Assembly: GCA_027486255.1 (NCBI GenBank)
Contig: JAIXPL010000081.1
Coordinates: 1-41,481 of the forward strand
Length of the DNA: 41,481 nucleotides
DNA from: Comamonadaceae bacterium
GTDB taxonomy: Bacteria > Pseudomonadota > Gammaproteobacteria > Burkholderiales > Burkholderiaceae_C
Direction of reading: 5' to 3'
How positions within the stretch are numbered: the stretch's first letter is position 1; every line of letters begins with the position of its first letter. Below are positions 35,036-41,481 of this stretch, piece after piece. Position numbers and translations under genes: made by a program. Under the pieces are notes generated by a model. That model was not told the DNA's origin, ran no database searches, and saw only the letters and a program-made list of their open reading frames with translations.

Positions 35036-35952
35036 ATGCCGAGCGGGCCAATGCGCGCCGAGGGCTCTGGCTGGGCCTGTTGGGCGTGGCCATGTTCTCG
35101 GTCACGCTGCCCATGACGCGACTGGCCGTGGGCACGCCCGAGGCGCCGCAGTTGTCGGGGGTGTTCGTGGCCTTGTCCCGTGCGTTGGGCGCAGCGGCGC
35201 TGTCGGCGCTGTACCTGGCCTGGGTGCGTGCGCCCTGGCCGGCGCGGCAAGACTGGCCGGCGCTGGCCATGGTGGCCGTGGGCGTGGTGCTCGGCTTTCC
35301 CCTGCTCACCTCGGTGGCCCTTCGCCATGTGGAGGCAGTGCATGCCAGCGTGGTCCTGGGGCTGATGCCCCTGGTCACGGCCGCTGCCGGCGCGGTGCTG
35401 CAGCGCCAGCGGCCACCCCTGGCCTTTTGGGGCTGCGCCGGTCTGGGCAGTGCCTTGGTGATGAGCTACGCCCTGCTGCGCCCAGGCACTGCCGACCTGA
35501 GCCTGCACCCCGCCGACGGCCTGCTGGTGCTGGCCGTGGTCTGCGCCTCCCTGGGCTATGCCTGGGGCGCGCGCCTGGCCACGCGCATGCCACCAGCCCA
35601 GGTGATCTGCTGGGCGCTGCTCTTGTCCCTGCCGCTGACCCTGCCAGGCACCTGGCTGAGCTGGCCGGCTCAGCCGGTGGCCGGATCCGCCTGGGCGGCT
35701 CTGACCTACCTGGCGGTGTTTTCCATGTGGCTGGGCTTTTTTGCCTGGTACCGGGGTCTGGTCTTGGGGGGCACCGTGCGCGTGAGCCAGGTGCAGTTGC
35801 TGCAGCCCTTCATGTCCATGGTGGTGGCGGTGCCGCTGCTGGGCGAGCGGATTGACGCCCTGACTCTGGGCTTTGCCGCGGCGGTGCTCGGCACGGTGTT
35901 GCTGGGCCGCCGGCTGGCGGGCCGCACACCGTCCACTGCTTCAGGAAGCTGA
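35032..35952 (+). CDS. EamA-family DMT transporter
   Basis: A 306-residue inner-membrane protein with two EamA repeats and about ten hydrophobic helices. First-repeat signature: LWLGLLGVAMFSVTLPMTRLAVG and LTSVALRHVEAVHASVVLGLMPLVTA; second-repeat: AWYRGLVLGGTVRVSQVQLLQPFMSMVVAVPLLGERI. The likely start is GTG at 35032, overlapping the LysE stop (GTGA), because a longer frame from 34972 lies wholly inside the exporter gene and no good ATG appears before the first helix. It ends 3 nt before the PhzF-like gene, so the three genes form one plus-strand unit. Substrate unknown. Confidence 0.85.
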   Translation: MNAERANARRGLWLGLLGVAMFSVTLPMTRLAVGTPEAPQLSGVFVALSRALGAAALSALYLAWVRAPWPARQDWPALAMVAVGVVLGFPLLTSVALRHVEAVHASVVLGLMPLVTAAAGAVLQRQRPPLAFWGCAGLGSALVMSYALLRPGTADLSLHPADGLLVLAVVCASLGYAWGARLATRMPPAQVICWALLLSLPLTLPGTWLSWPAQPVAGSAWAALTYLAVFSMWLGFFAWYRGLVLGGTVRVSQVQLLQPFMSMVVAVPLLGERIDALTLGFAAAVLGTVLLGRRLAGRTPSTASGS

Positions 35953-35955
35953 GCC

Positions 35956-36864
35956 ATGCGCGCGTTCAAGCAGGTCGACGTTTTCACGCGCCAGCCTTAC
36001 CAGGGCAACCCCCTGGCCGTGGTGCTCGATGGCTCGGGCCTGGGTGAGGAGACCATGCAGCGCTTTGCGCGATGGACCAACCTGTCCGAAACCACCTTTG
36101 TGCTGCCGCCTACCGCGCCGGGCGCCGACTACAGCCTGCGCATCTTCACGCCCGGCGGCGAGCTGCCCTTTGCCGGCCACCCCACGCTCGGGAGTTGCCA
36201 CGCCTGGCTGGAGGCGGGTGGTCAGCCCCACGATGAGGCGTTCATCGTGCAGCAGTGCGCTGTTGGGCTCGTGAAGATCCGGCGCGAAGGTCAGCGCCTG
36301 GCCTTTGCAGCGCCGCCGCTCCAGCGCAGCGAGATCGCCTCCGAACTGTTGGGGGGCATCACCGAGGCGCTAGGGCTGCAGCCCACGCAGGTGCGCGCTG
36401 CTCAGCGCCTGGACAACGGCCCGTTGTGGCACGGCCTGCTGCTGGATGCGCCCGAGACCGTGCTGGGCCTGCAACCCGACCATGCCCGCCTGGTGGCACT
36501 GGGCGCCAAGGTGGGCGTGGCGGCGGCCTACCCGCACGAAGAGCGCGTGGCGCTGATCGCCCAGCGCAACCGCGAAGCACGCGCTTTTGCCGGCACCGAA
36601 CGACCCCGCGAGGCTTCGCCCGACCTGGAAGTCCGCGGCTTTGCCGCGCCCATGGGCGTCAACGAAGACCCGGTGACCGGCAGCCTCAACGCCAGCCTGG
36701 CCCAGTGGCTGATGGCCGAGGGCCTGATGCCTGAGCGCTACCTGGCCAGCCAGGGCGTGTGCCTGGGGCGTGCAGGTCAGGTGCACCTGCTGCGCGACAG
36801 CGCCGGCCAGGTGTGGGTGGGGGGCGACGCCGTGACCTGTGTGGACGGGCGCGTGCGGATTTAG
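35956..36864 (+). CDS. PhzF-family isomerase/epimerase-like protein
   Basis: A 302-residue protein of the PhzF family, two-domain relatives of diaminopimelate epimerase. The N-terminal VDVFTRQPYQGNPLAVVLDG and the catalytic Glu45 in TNLSETTFVLPP are conserved, as are RIFTPGGELPFAGHPTLGSCHAW and the C-terminal NEDPVTGSLNASLAQWL. PhzF isomerises dihydrohydroxyanthranilate in phenazine synthesis, but no other phz gene is present, so an unknown isomerisation is more likely. It starts 3 nt after the EamA gene and ends just before a block of REP elements. Confidence 0.88.
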   Translation: MRAFKQVDVFTRQPYQGNPLAVVLDGSGLGEETMQRFARWTNLSETTFVLPPTAPGADYSLRIFTPGGELPFAGHPTLGSCHAWLEAGGQPHDEAFIVQQCAVGLVKIRREGQRLAFAAPPLQRSEIASELLGGITEALGLQPTQVRAAQRLDNGPLWHGLLLDAPETVLGLQPDHARLVALGAKVGVAAAYPHEERVALIAQRNREARAFAGTERPREASPDLEVRGFAAPMGVNEDPVTGSLNASLAQWLMAEGLMPERYLASQGVCLGRAGQVHLLRDSAGQVWVGGDAVTCVDGRVRI

Positions 36865-36879
36865 ACCTGCTAGGCGCCG

Positions 36880-36904
36880 ATCGCCCAGGGGGCTGGGCTC
36901 CTAC
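36880..36904 (-). repeat. Solitary REP arm downstream of the PhzF-like gene
   Basis: A single 25-nt arm in reverse orientation, with GTAGGA, hairpin GCCCAG-CCCC-CTGGGC and GAT when read on the minus strand. It is identical to the right arm of the REPIN-like element at 36932-37017. It may be a remnant of a second REPIN or a single REP. Confidence 0.7.
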
Positions 36905-36931
36905 AGGAGGCGCGTGGACCAATGGCACCCT

Positions 36932-37017
36932 GTGGGAGCCCGGACCTCCGGGCGATTATTGGCGTGCAGACACGGGTAGCCGACAGACACAGATCGCCCA
37001 GGGGGCTGGGCTCCTAC
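36932..37017. repeat. REPIN-like element 2
   Basis: A left arm at 36932-36956 (GTGG start, hairpin GCCCGG-ACCT-CCGGGC, then GAT) and an inverted right arm at 36993-37017 (hairpin GCCCAG-CCCC-CTGGGC). Total 86 nt, as in the other two. The left stem differs from the right by an A-to-G change with the matching T-to-C change, so pairing is kept. The centre shares CCGACAGACA with the element at 37779. It fills the gap between the PhzF-like and phosphatase genes. Confidence 0.7.
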
Positions 37018-37083
37018 AGGTCACGCTGCCGCCGGGTCGCAACTGGGACTGCGTGCCTGCATCGGGATGCCGACAATCGATTC

Positions 37084-37752
37084 ATGGGCACGCTTTATCT
37101 TGTACGTCACGGCCAGGCCTCGTTCGGGGCTGACAACTACGACCAGCTGAGCGAACTCGGCCAGCGCCAGGCGCTGCGGCTGGGGGAGTACTTTGCAAGC
37201 CGCGGCCAGCGCTTTGAGGCGGCGTTCACGGGCACCTTGCAACGACAAGTCCAGACGCATGCGGGCATTGCGCAGGGCCTGGGTCAGGCTCTGCCCGCCG
37301 CCGCGCTGCCAGGGCTGAACGAATACGACAGCCATGCACTCATTGCCACTGTGCACGAGGGGCCACTGGCCAAGCCCGACACGCCCGAGCTCTATCGTCA
37401 TCACTTCCGCCTGCTGCGGCGCGCGATGCAGGACTGGATGGCCGGCCGCAGCAGCCCGCAGGGCATGCCGACCTATGCCGACTGGGTGGGCGGCGTTCAA
37501 GAGGTGCTGGAGAGGGTGCGCACGCAGCACACGGGCGATGTGCTGCTGGTCTCCAGCGGCGGGCCGATCGCCACCGCCGTGGGTCAGGTGCTGGGGCTCC
37601 ATCCCGACATGACCATCGAGCTGAACCTGCGCATCCGCAATGCCTCGGTGACGGAATTCGAGTTCAACCCTAAGCGCCACACGCTCCTGACCTACAACAC
37701 CCTGCCGCACCTGGACGGGCCGGCGTATGAGGGGTGGGTGAGCTACGCCTGA
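37084..37752 (+). CDS. Histidine phosphatase-family protein with variant second motif
   Basis: A 222-residue protein of the phosphoglycerate mutase-like (histidine phosphatase) superfamily. The phospho-acceptor motif LVRHGQ has His9, and LNEYDSH contains Glu80, a likely acid. The second conserved site, usually SHGG, reads VSSGGPIATA: Ser158 stands where the second catalytic His is expected. The variant occurs in other proteobacterial members as I recall, so it may define a subgroup with altered or weak activity. The ATG at 37084 gives the standard start MGTLYLVRHG. It stands alone between two REPIN-like elements. Confidence 0.83.
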   Translation: MGTLYLVRHGQASFGADNYDQLSELGQRQALRLGEYFASRGQRFEAAFTGTLQRQVQTHAGIAQGLGQALPAAALPGLNEYDSHALIATVHEGPLAKPDTPELYRHHFRLLRRAMQDWMAGRSSPQGMPTYADWVGGVQEVLERVRTQHTGDVLLVSSGGPIATAVGQVLGLHPDMTIELNLRIRNASVTEFEFNPKRHTLLTYNTLPHLDGPAYEGWVSYA

Positions 37753-37778
37753 GCCAGGGCAAACCTGTGCACGGTGCA

Positions 37779-37864
37779 GTAGGCGCCCAGCCCTCTGGGC
37801 GATTCGTGGCCCGACAGACAGGCCGGCTGATCGGCACGAATCGCCCAGAGGGCTGGGCTCCTAC
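37779..37864. repeat. REPIN-like element 3
   Basis: A left arm at 37779-37803 (GTAGGC, hairpin GCCCAG-CCCT-CTGGGC, GAT) and an inverted right arm at 37840-37864 (hairpin GCCCAG-CCCT-CTGGGC, GTAGGA on the minus strand). Total 86 nt. The centre begins TTCGTGGC, as in element 1, and contains CCGACAGACA, as in element 2. It lies between the convergent phosphatase and cutA genes, where it could also act as a terminator. Confidence 0.8.
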
Positions 37865-37898
37865 GGAAGTGCGCGAGAGAGAACGAGGGGAAAAACCG

Positions 37899-38228
37899 CT
37901 AGGCCTGCATCGGCGGTGTGGTTTGCGCGCGCAGCCAGGCGAGGTACTCGGCAGACCCACCGGTGATGGGCTGGCACAGCACTTCCGGCGTGTCGTAGTG
38001 GTGGTGGGCGCGAATGAATCGCTCCAACTCGGCGTAAAGCGGCTCGCGCGTCTTGATGGACAGGCGCCACTCGGGCGCCGCTTCCTGCTGGCCCTGCCAT
38101 TCAAAAAAACTCTCGATGGCCTCCACCTGCACGCAGGCGGCCAGGCGCGCCTGCACGATCTGCGCTGCCAGAGCCCGGGCGTGCGCATGGTCATCGGTGG
38201 TGGTCGTGACCAGGCAAAACTCGTTCAT
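37899..38228 (-). CDS. cutA: CutA-type divalent cation tolerance protein
   Basis: A 109-residue cytoplasmic trimeric protein of the CutA1 family. Landmarks are CLVTTTTDDHAHARALAAQIVQARLAACVQV, the FFEWQGQ strand, and YDTPEVLCQPITGGSAEYLAWL. The ATG at 38228 gives the normal length of about 110; a longer frame is rejected since it overlaps the upstream gene. CutA is linked to copper and other metal tolerance, though its molecular task is debated. It is the last gene of a minus-strand run with a radical SAM protein and a creatininase family protein. Confidence 0.93.
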   Translation of the reverse strand: MNEFCLVTTTTDDHAHARALAAQIVQARLAACVQVEAIESFFEWQGQQEAAPEWRLSIKTREPLYAELERFIRAHHHYDTPEVLCQPITGGSAEYLAWLRAQTTPPMQA

Positions 38229-38244
38229 GGCCAAGCTGGTCGCT

Positions 38245-39048
38245 TCAAAAAGGCGGCAGTTCGCAGGCCTCGGCCAGGAGCTGCGCCAGCACGCGGCCCG
38301 AGGCCTCCAGCACGGCGCGGCCCTTTTCGGCAGTGGCCGCCGAGGCATTGCCAGCAGCGCCTTGGGGGTGGAGGTCTTGCACCGCCCAGGCCAGCTTGGC
38401 GCTCTGGCCATCGCCCAGCACGGGGTAGCGCTGGGCGCGCTGCTGGCTGCTGGAGGCGAAATGCTGAGCCTGCGCCATGTCCACCCGCTCGGGATGCAGG
38501 GCCAGCATCATGGAGGTTTCGATGTCGCCGCCGTGCGCGCCAAAGCGGTGTTCATCGGGGGGAAAGAGCGCCTGCACCTCGGCGGGCAGCTTCAGGCCGA
38601 AGGTGTTCACCATCAGCACGGTCAGGCCGTGCCGCGCGCGCAACTCGCGGCCCACGATGTCCATGCTGGAGACATTGCCGCCATGGGAGTTGAGCAGCAG
38701 CAACTTTTTAACGCCTGCGCGGGCCACGCCGCGGCCGATGTCCAGCCAGCCCTGAAGGAGCGCATCGCTGTCCAGCGTGAGCGTCCCGGCAAAGGCCTCG
38801 TGCTCGATGCTGCGGCCCACGGTCTGCGTGGGCAGCAGCAGCACGGGCAGCTCGGGCGGCAGCTGCGGCAGGGTGTGGGCGATCACGCCTTCGAGCAAAT
38901 CGGTGTCGACGCCGAGCGGCAGGTGTGGGCCGTGCTGTTCGGTGGCCGACAGTGGCAACACCGCCACGGTGCGGGCGGCATCCAGGCGGGCAAAGTCCGG
39001 GCTCTTCAAGTGGGCCCAGTGGCGGGGCAGCGGTGTAGTGAAGGTCAT
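38245..39048 (-). CDS. Creatininase-family amidohydrolase-like protein
   Basis: A 267-residue metal-dependent protein of the creatininase family. Expected metal ligands are present: Glu37 and His39 in ATEQHGPHLPLGVDTD with Asp48, His122 in LNSHGGN, and Glu in GAHGGDIETSMML. Family members hydrolyse creatinine, formamides such as FAPy, or act in peptide-cofactor maturation (MftE); none of those contexts is here, so the substrate is open. The ATG at 39048 was preferred because the longer frame from 39258 overlaps the radical SAM gene. It lies 16 nt upstream of cutA and 46 nt downstream of the radical SAM gene. Confidence 0.87.
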   Translation of the reverse strand: MTFTTPLPRHWAHLKSPDFARLDAARTVAVLPLSATEQHGPHLPLGVDTDLLEGVIAHTLPQLPPELPVLLLPTQTVGRSIEHEAFAGTLTLDSDALLQGWLDIGRGVARAGVKKLLLLNSHGGNVSSMDIVGRELRARHGLTVLMVNTFGLKLPAEVQALFPPDEHRFGAHGGDIETSMMLALHPERVDMAQAQHFASSSQQRAQRYPVLGDGQSAKLAWAVQDLHPQGAAGNASAATAEKGRAVLEASGRVLAQLLAEACELPPF

Positions 39049-39094
39049 GGGTGGGTTCAGCAGGCAAGCAGGTGCCAAGTATGACGCGCCCGGC

Positions 39095-40729
39095 TCAGGC
39101 AGCGGCGGCGGCCTTCTGGATCTGCTCGCGAAGCGCCTGGGCGTCGGCCTGGTGGACGTGACGGGCCTGGCGCTCAGCGCGCGTTGCACCGGTGGCACGT
39201 TGCGCGGGTGCGGCCGCGTCCAGCAGCAGGGCCAAGCACCGGGGTTTGGCCCGGGCACCGCTGGCCAGGTAATCGGCCAGGAGCGCGGCGCGCACCTGCG
39301 GGGCCGCTAAGCCACGCACCTGGGTGAGGTGCTCGAACAAGAGATCGACCAGCTTTTCATGCGCGAACTCGTGCGTCTTGCCGGTGCTTTGCCACAGCCA
39401 GTCGCTCCAGGCGAGAAAAGCGCCAAAGGCCGAAGGGCCGGCCAGCAGCAGCTGCAGGCTCTGCGCAAAGCGGCCGGAGTTGGCCACCAAGTCCCAGTAG
39501 CGCGCCAGGCGCTGCACGCGCTGCACGGTGGGAAAGTCGACGCAGTCGTTTTGCAGGATGGTGTAGGGCGGCTCGGGGTCGTAGACCATGGCCGCGCTCT
39601 CTGTGTGGCGGGCAATGGGCGCGCCGCGCAGGCGTTTCAAGATGCCCAGCTGGATCTCGTGCGGTCCGAGCGCATGCAGGCGGTCAAAGCCGGCAGCAAA
39701 GCTCTCCAGCGTCTCGCCGGGCAGGCCAAAAATCAGATCCGCATGCACATGCGCGCGGCTGTCGGTGACCAGCCAGCGCAGGTTCTCTGCGGTCTTCTCG
39801 TTGTCTTGTTTGCGCGAGATGCGCTGCTGCACCTCGGGGTTGAAGCTCTGAATGCCGACCTCAAACTGCAGCGAGCCGGCAGGAAACTGCGCGATCAATG
39901 CCTTGAGCCTGTCTGGCAGGTTGTCGGGCACCACCTCAAAGTGCACAAAGACCTCCGAGCGCTCGGGCAGCTGACCCTCAGGCCCGCGCATGCGGTCCAG
40001 AAAAAACTGCAGGATGCGCGTGGAATGCTCGATCTTCAAATTGAAGGTGCGGTCCACAAACTTGAAATGCCGCGCGCCGCGCTCAAACAGCCGCGCCAGC
40101 TCGGCCATGAAGCGGTCAAGCTCGAAAGCCCAAGCGGTTTTGTCCAGAGCACTCAGACAAAACTCGCACTTGAAGGGGCAGCCGCGCGAGGCCTCCACGT
40201 AGAGCAGGCGCTGTGCGAGGTCGTCATCGCTGTACTCGGCGTAAGGCAGGGCCAGCTCGTCCAGCGGGGGCTGCTCCCCGGCGATCACCTTCATGAGCGG
40301 CGGCGGGCCGTCCAGCAGGGCGCGGCAGAGCTTGGGAAAGCTCACGTCACCCCAGCCGGTGATCACGTGGTCGGCCAAGCGGCAGAGTTCCTGCTGGTCC
40401 GTCTCGTGGCTGACTTCCGGGCCGCCCAGCACCACCTTGATGCCGGGCCGCAGGGCCTTCAAGAGGCGCAGCACCTGCAGGGTGGGCACAGCATTCCAGA
40501 TGTACACCCCGAAGCCGATGACCTCTGGATCAAGCGCGAGCAGGTCCTCCACAATTTGCAGCGGCTTTTGCGCGATGACGTACTCACGCAGCAGCGTCTC
40601 CTCGCGCAAACCCGGCCGGCCATGCCGGTCCATATTGGCCAGCAGGCAGCGCAGGCCGAGTGAGGCATGGATGTACTTGGCATTGAGCGTGGCCAGTACG
40701 ATGCGCGGCGGGGCGGCGGGGACAGACAT
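39095..40729 (-). CDS. B12-binding-domain radical SAM protein (DUF4080 type)
   Basis: A 544-residue iron-sulfur enzyme. An N-terminal cobalamin-binding-like Rossmann domain spans about 8-135 (NAKYIHASLGLRCLLANM, GVYIWNA, VVLGGPEVS). The radical SAM core follows with the cluster motif C184-PFK-C188-EF-C191, then QFEVGIQSFNPEVQQRISR and DLIFGLPGETLESF. The C-terminal part fits DUF4080. The ATG at 40729 is preferred, as the longer frame to 41140 overlaps the divergent DsbD-like gene. Many such proteins are annotated without known reaction; methylation or C-C bond chemistry is possible. It heads a minus-strand group with creatininase-like and cutA genes. Confidence 0.88.
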   Translation of the reverse strand: MSVPAAPPRIVLATLNAKYIHASLGLRCLLANMDRHGRPGLREETLLREYVIAQKPLQIVEDLLALDPEVIGFGVYIWNAVPTLQVLRLLKALRPGIKVVLGGPEVSHETDQQELCRLADHVITGWGDVSFPKLCRALLDGPPPLMKVIAGEQPPLDELALPYAEYSDDDLAQRLLYVEASRGCPFKCEFCLSALDKTAWAFELDRFMAELARLFERGARHFKFVDRTFNLKIEHSTRILQFFLDRMRGPEGQLPERSEVFVHFEVVPDNLPDRLKALIAQFPAGSLQFEVGIQSFNPEVQQRISRKQDNEKTAENLRWLVTDSRAHVHADLIFGLPGETLESFAAGFDRLHALGPHEIQLGILKRLRGAPIARHTESAAMVYDPEPPYTILQNDCVDFPTVQRVQRLARYWDLVANSGRFAQSLQLLLAGPSAFGAFLAWSDWLWQSTGKTHEFAHEKLVDLLFEHLTQVRGLAAPQVRAALLADYLASGARAKPRCLALLLDAAAPAQRATGATRAERQARHVHQADAQALREQIQKAAAAA

Positions 40730-40889
40730 GGCCTGATTATCCGAGCCGAGCCGTCCCGTGCCGATCACGCTGGCGGCCGTATGATCCAGACACACTGTGC
40801 GCGTCGGCAGGCCGAGCCCGATTTGGCGGAACTCGCGGCCTCGCGCACGCCTCTGGCGCCCTTCGGTGGCGCGCACCCCTTGCCCGCCC

Positions 40890-41481
40890 ATGATGTTTCT
40901 TTCAACCCCTCTGCGACTGGCGCTGCTCCTGCTGGCGTGGAGCCTGCTCAGTCTGGCCCCCCAGCCGGCGCAAGCGCAGGGCGCGCTGCAGGCCGCCCTG
41001 GGCGGCAAAGCCACGCCCTCGGCCGTGGTGCGCACCGAGCAGGTCCAGGCCGAGCTGCTGGTGCACGCACCGCAGGGACTGGCGCCGGGCAAGCCCATGT
41101 GGCTGGGCCTGAAACTCACGCACCAGCCCCAGTGGCACACCTACTGGAAAAACCCGGGCGACTCGGGCCTGCCCACCGAGCTGCAATGGACGCTGCCGCC
41201 AGGCGCCCAGGCCGGGGCGATCGCCTGGCCTGTGCCGCGCAAGTTTCCGCTGGGCAACCTGGCCAACTACGGCTACGAAGGCACGGTGCTGCTGCCGGTG
41301 CCGCTGCAATTGGCGCCCGGCTTCGACGCCGGGCAGTTGAACGTGCGGCTCAAGGCCAGCTGGCTGGTGTGTCGGCGCGAATGCATTCCCCAGGAAGGCG
41401 AGTTCGAGGTGCAGTGGCCCGCGCGGGGCTCGCTGGCCGCGCATGCGGCGGAATTCGACGCAGCTCTGGCCGCGCAGCCCC
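40890..41481 (+). CDS. DsbD/ScsB-like thiol:disulfide interchange protein (partial, N-terminal)
   Basis: The first 197 codons of a gene running off the right edge. A signal peptide (MMFLSTPLRLALLLLAWSLLSLAPQPAQAQ) is followed by an immunoglobulin-like DsbD-alpha type domain: LGLKLTHQPQWHTYWKNPGDSGLPTELQW and the paired cysteines Cys161 and Cys165 in WLVCRRECIPQEG. This pair accepts electrons from the membrane domain in DsbD/ScsB proteins. Membrane and thioredoxin domains would lie beyond the window. The 160-bp gap upstream, shared with the divergent radical SAM gene, shows no promoter I can defend. Confidence 0.82.
   Translation, partial: MMFLSTPLRLALLLLAWSLLSLAPQPAQAQGALQAALGGKATPSAVVRTEQVQAELLVHAPQGLAPGKPMWLGLKLTHQPQWHTYWKNPGDSGLPTELQWTLPPGAQAGAIAWPVPRKFPLGNLANYGYEGTVLLPVPLQLAPGFDAGQLNVRLKASWLVCRRECIPQEGEFEVQWPARGSLAAHAAEFDAALAAQP

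Noticed and set aside
36880..37864. CRISPR-like array from repeated 25-nt units
   Set aside because: The units are inverted pairs with palindromic cores and irregular spacing, are split by a gene, and have no cas genes; this is the REP/REPIN pattern.
39049..39258. Longer start for the creatininase-family gene
   Set aside because: The extension overlaps the end of the radical SAM gene and has no conserved sequence; ATG 39048 gives the typical N-terminus.

Overview
The window is about 41.5 kb of GC-rich, gene-dense DNA. Gene families, operon layout and repeat types point to a betaproteobacterium of the Burkholderiales, most likely Comamonadaceae. This rests on a box benzoate operon, several orphan Bug-type solute receptors, a gentisate cluster and a Comamonadaceae-style dispersed repeat. 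I see no rRNA, tRNA, CRISPR array, phage or complete insertion sequence. The DNA looks like a resident catabolic region, not a recent island.

Layout. (1) 1-8602: box-type aerobic benzoate catabolism. A partial boxR on the minus strand diverges from a plus-strand operon: DUF4863 cupin, boxD, bclA, an alpha/beta hydrolase and livHMGF. Both divergent promoters are readable. (2) 8637-12605 (minus): PQQ-dependent dehydrogenase, diheme cytochrome c and a TonB receptor closely resembling the PQQ transporter PqqU/YncD. This looks like a PQQ scavenging-and-use unit. (3) 12760-15512: an Asp/Glu/hydantoin racemase-like gene lacking one catalytic Cys, diverging from a Bug receptor and a flavin reductase-like gene. 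(4) 15542-22914: TRAP transporter dctPQM (minus), a divergent MarR-like regulator and a fused HyuA-HyuB hydantoinase/oxoprolinase. (5) 22922-27745 (minus): the 3-hydroxybenzoate/gentisate operon nagX-nagI-nagK-nagL-Bug, with a promoter whose -10 overlaps a perfect 14-bp palindrome. (6) 27844-32437: srkA kinase, two tandem Bug receptors, a ModA-like protein without a signal peptide, and a convergent HAD hydrolase. (7) 32457-41481: htpG with a consensus sigma-32 promoter, LysE and EamA exporters, PhzF-like isomerase, histidine phosphatase, CutA, creatininase family protein, B12-binding radical SAM protein, and the start of a DsbD/ScsB-like gene.

Together these genes describe an organism that takes up and degrades aromatic acids by two routes: CoA-thioester epoxidation for benzoate, and gentisate ring cleavage for 3-hydroxybenzoate. 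It also has several periplasmic receptors for small organic acids. boxA, boxB and boxC are not in the window and may lie to the left of boxR.

Three REPIN-like elements, plus one lone REP arm, sit between genes at 25345-25429, 36880-37017 and 37779-37864. Their stems differ by paired compensatory changes, which supports real hairpin structure. All functions are read from sequence motifs and remembered family features; no database search was run.
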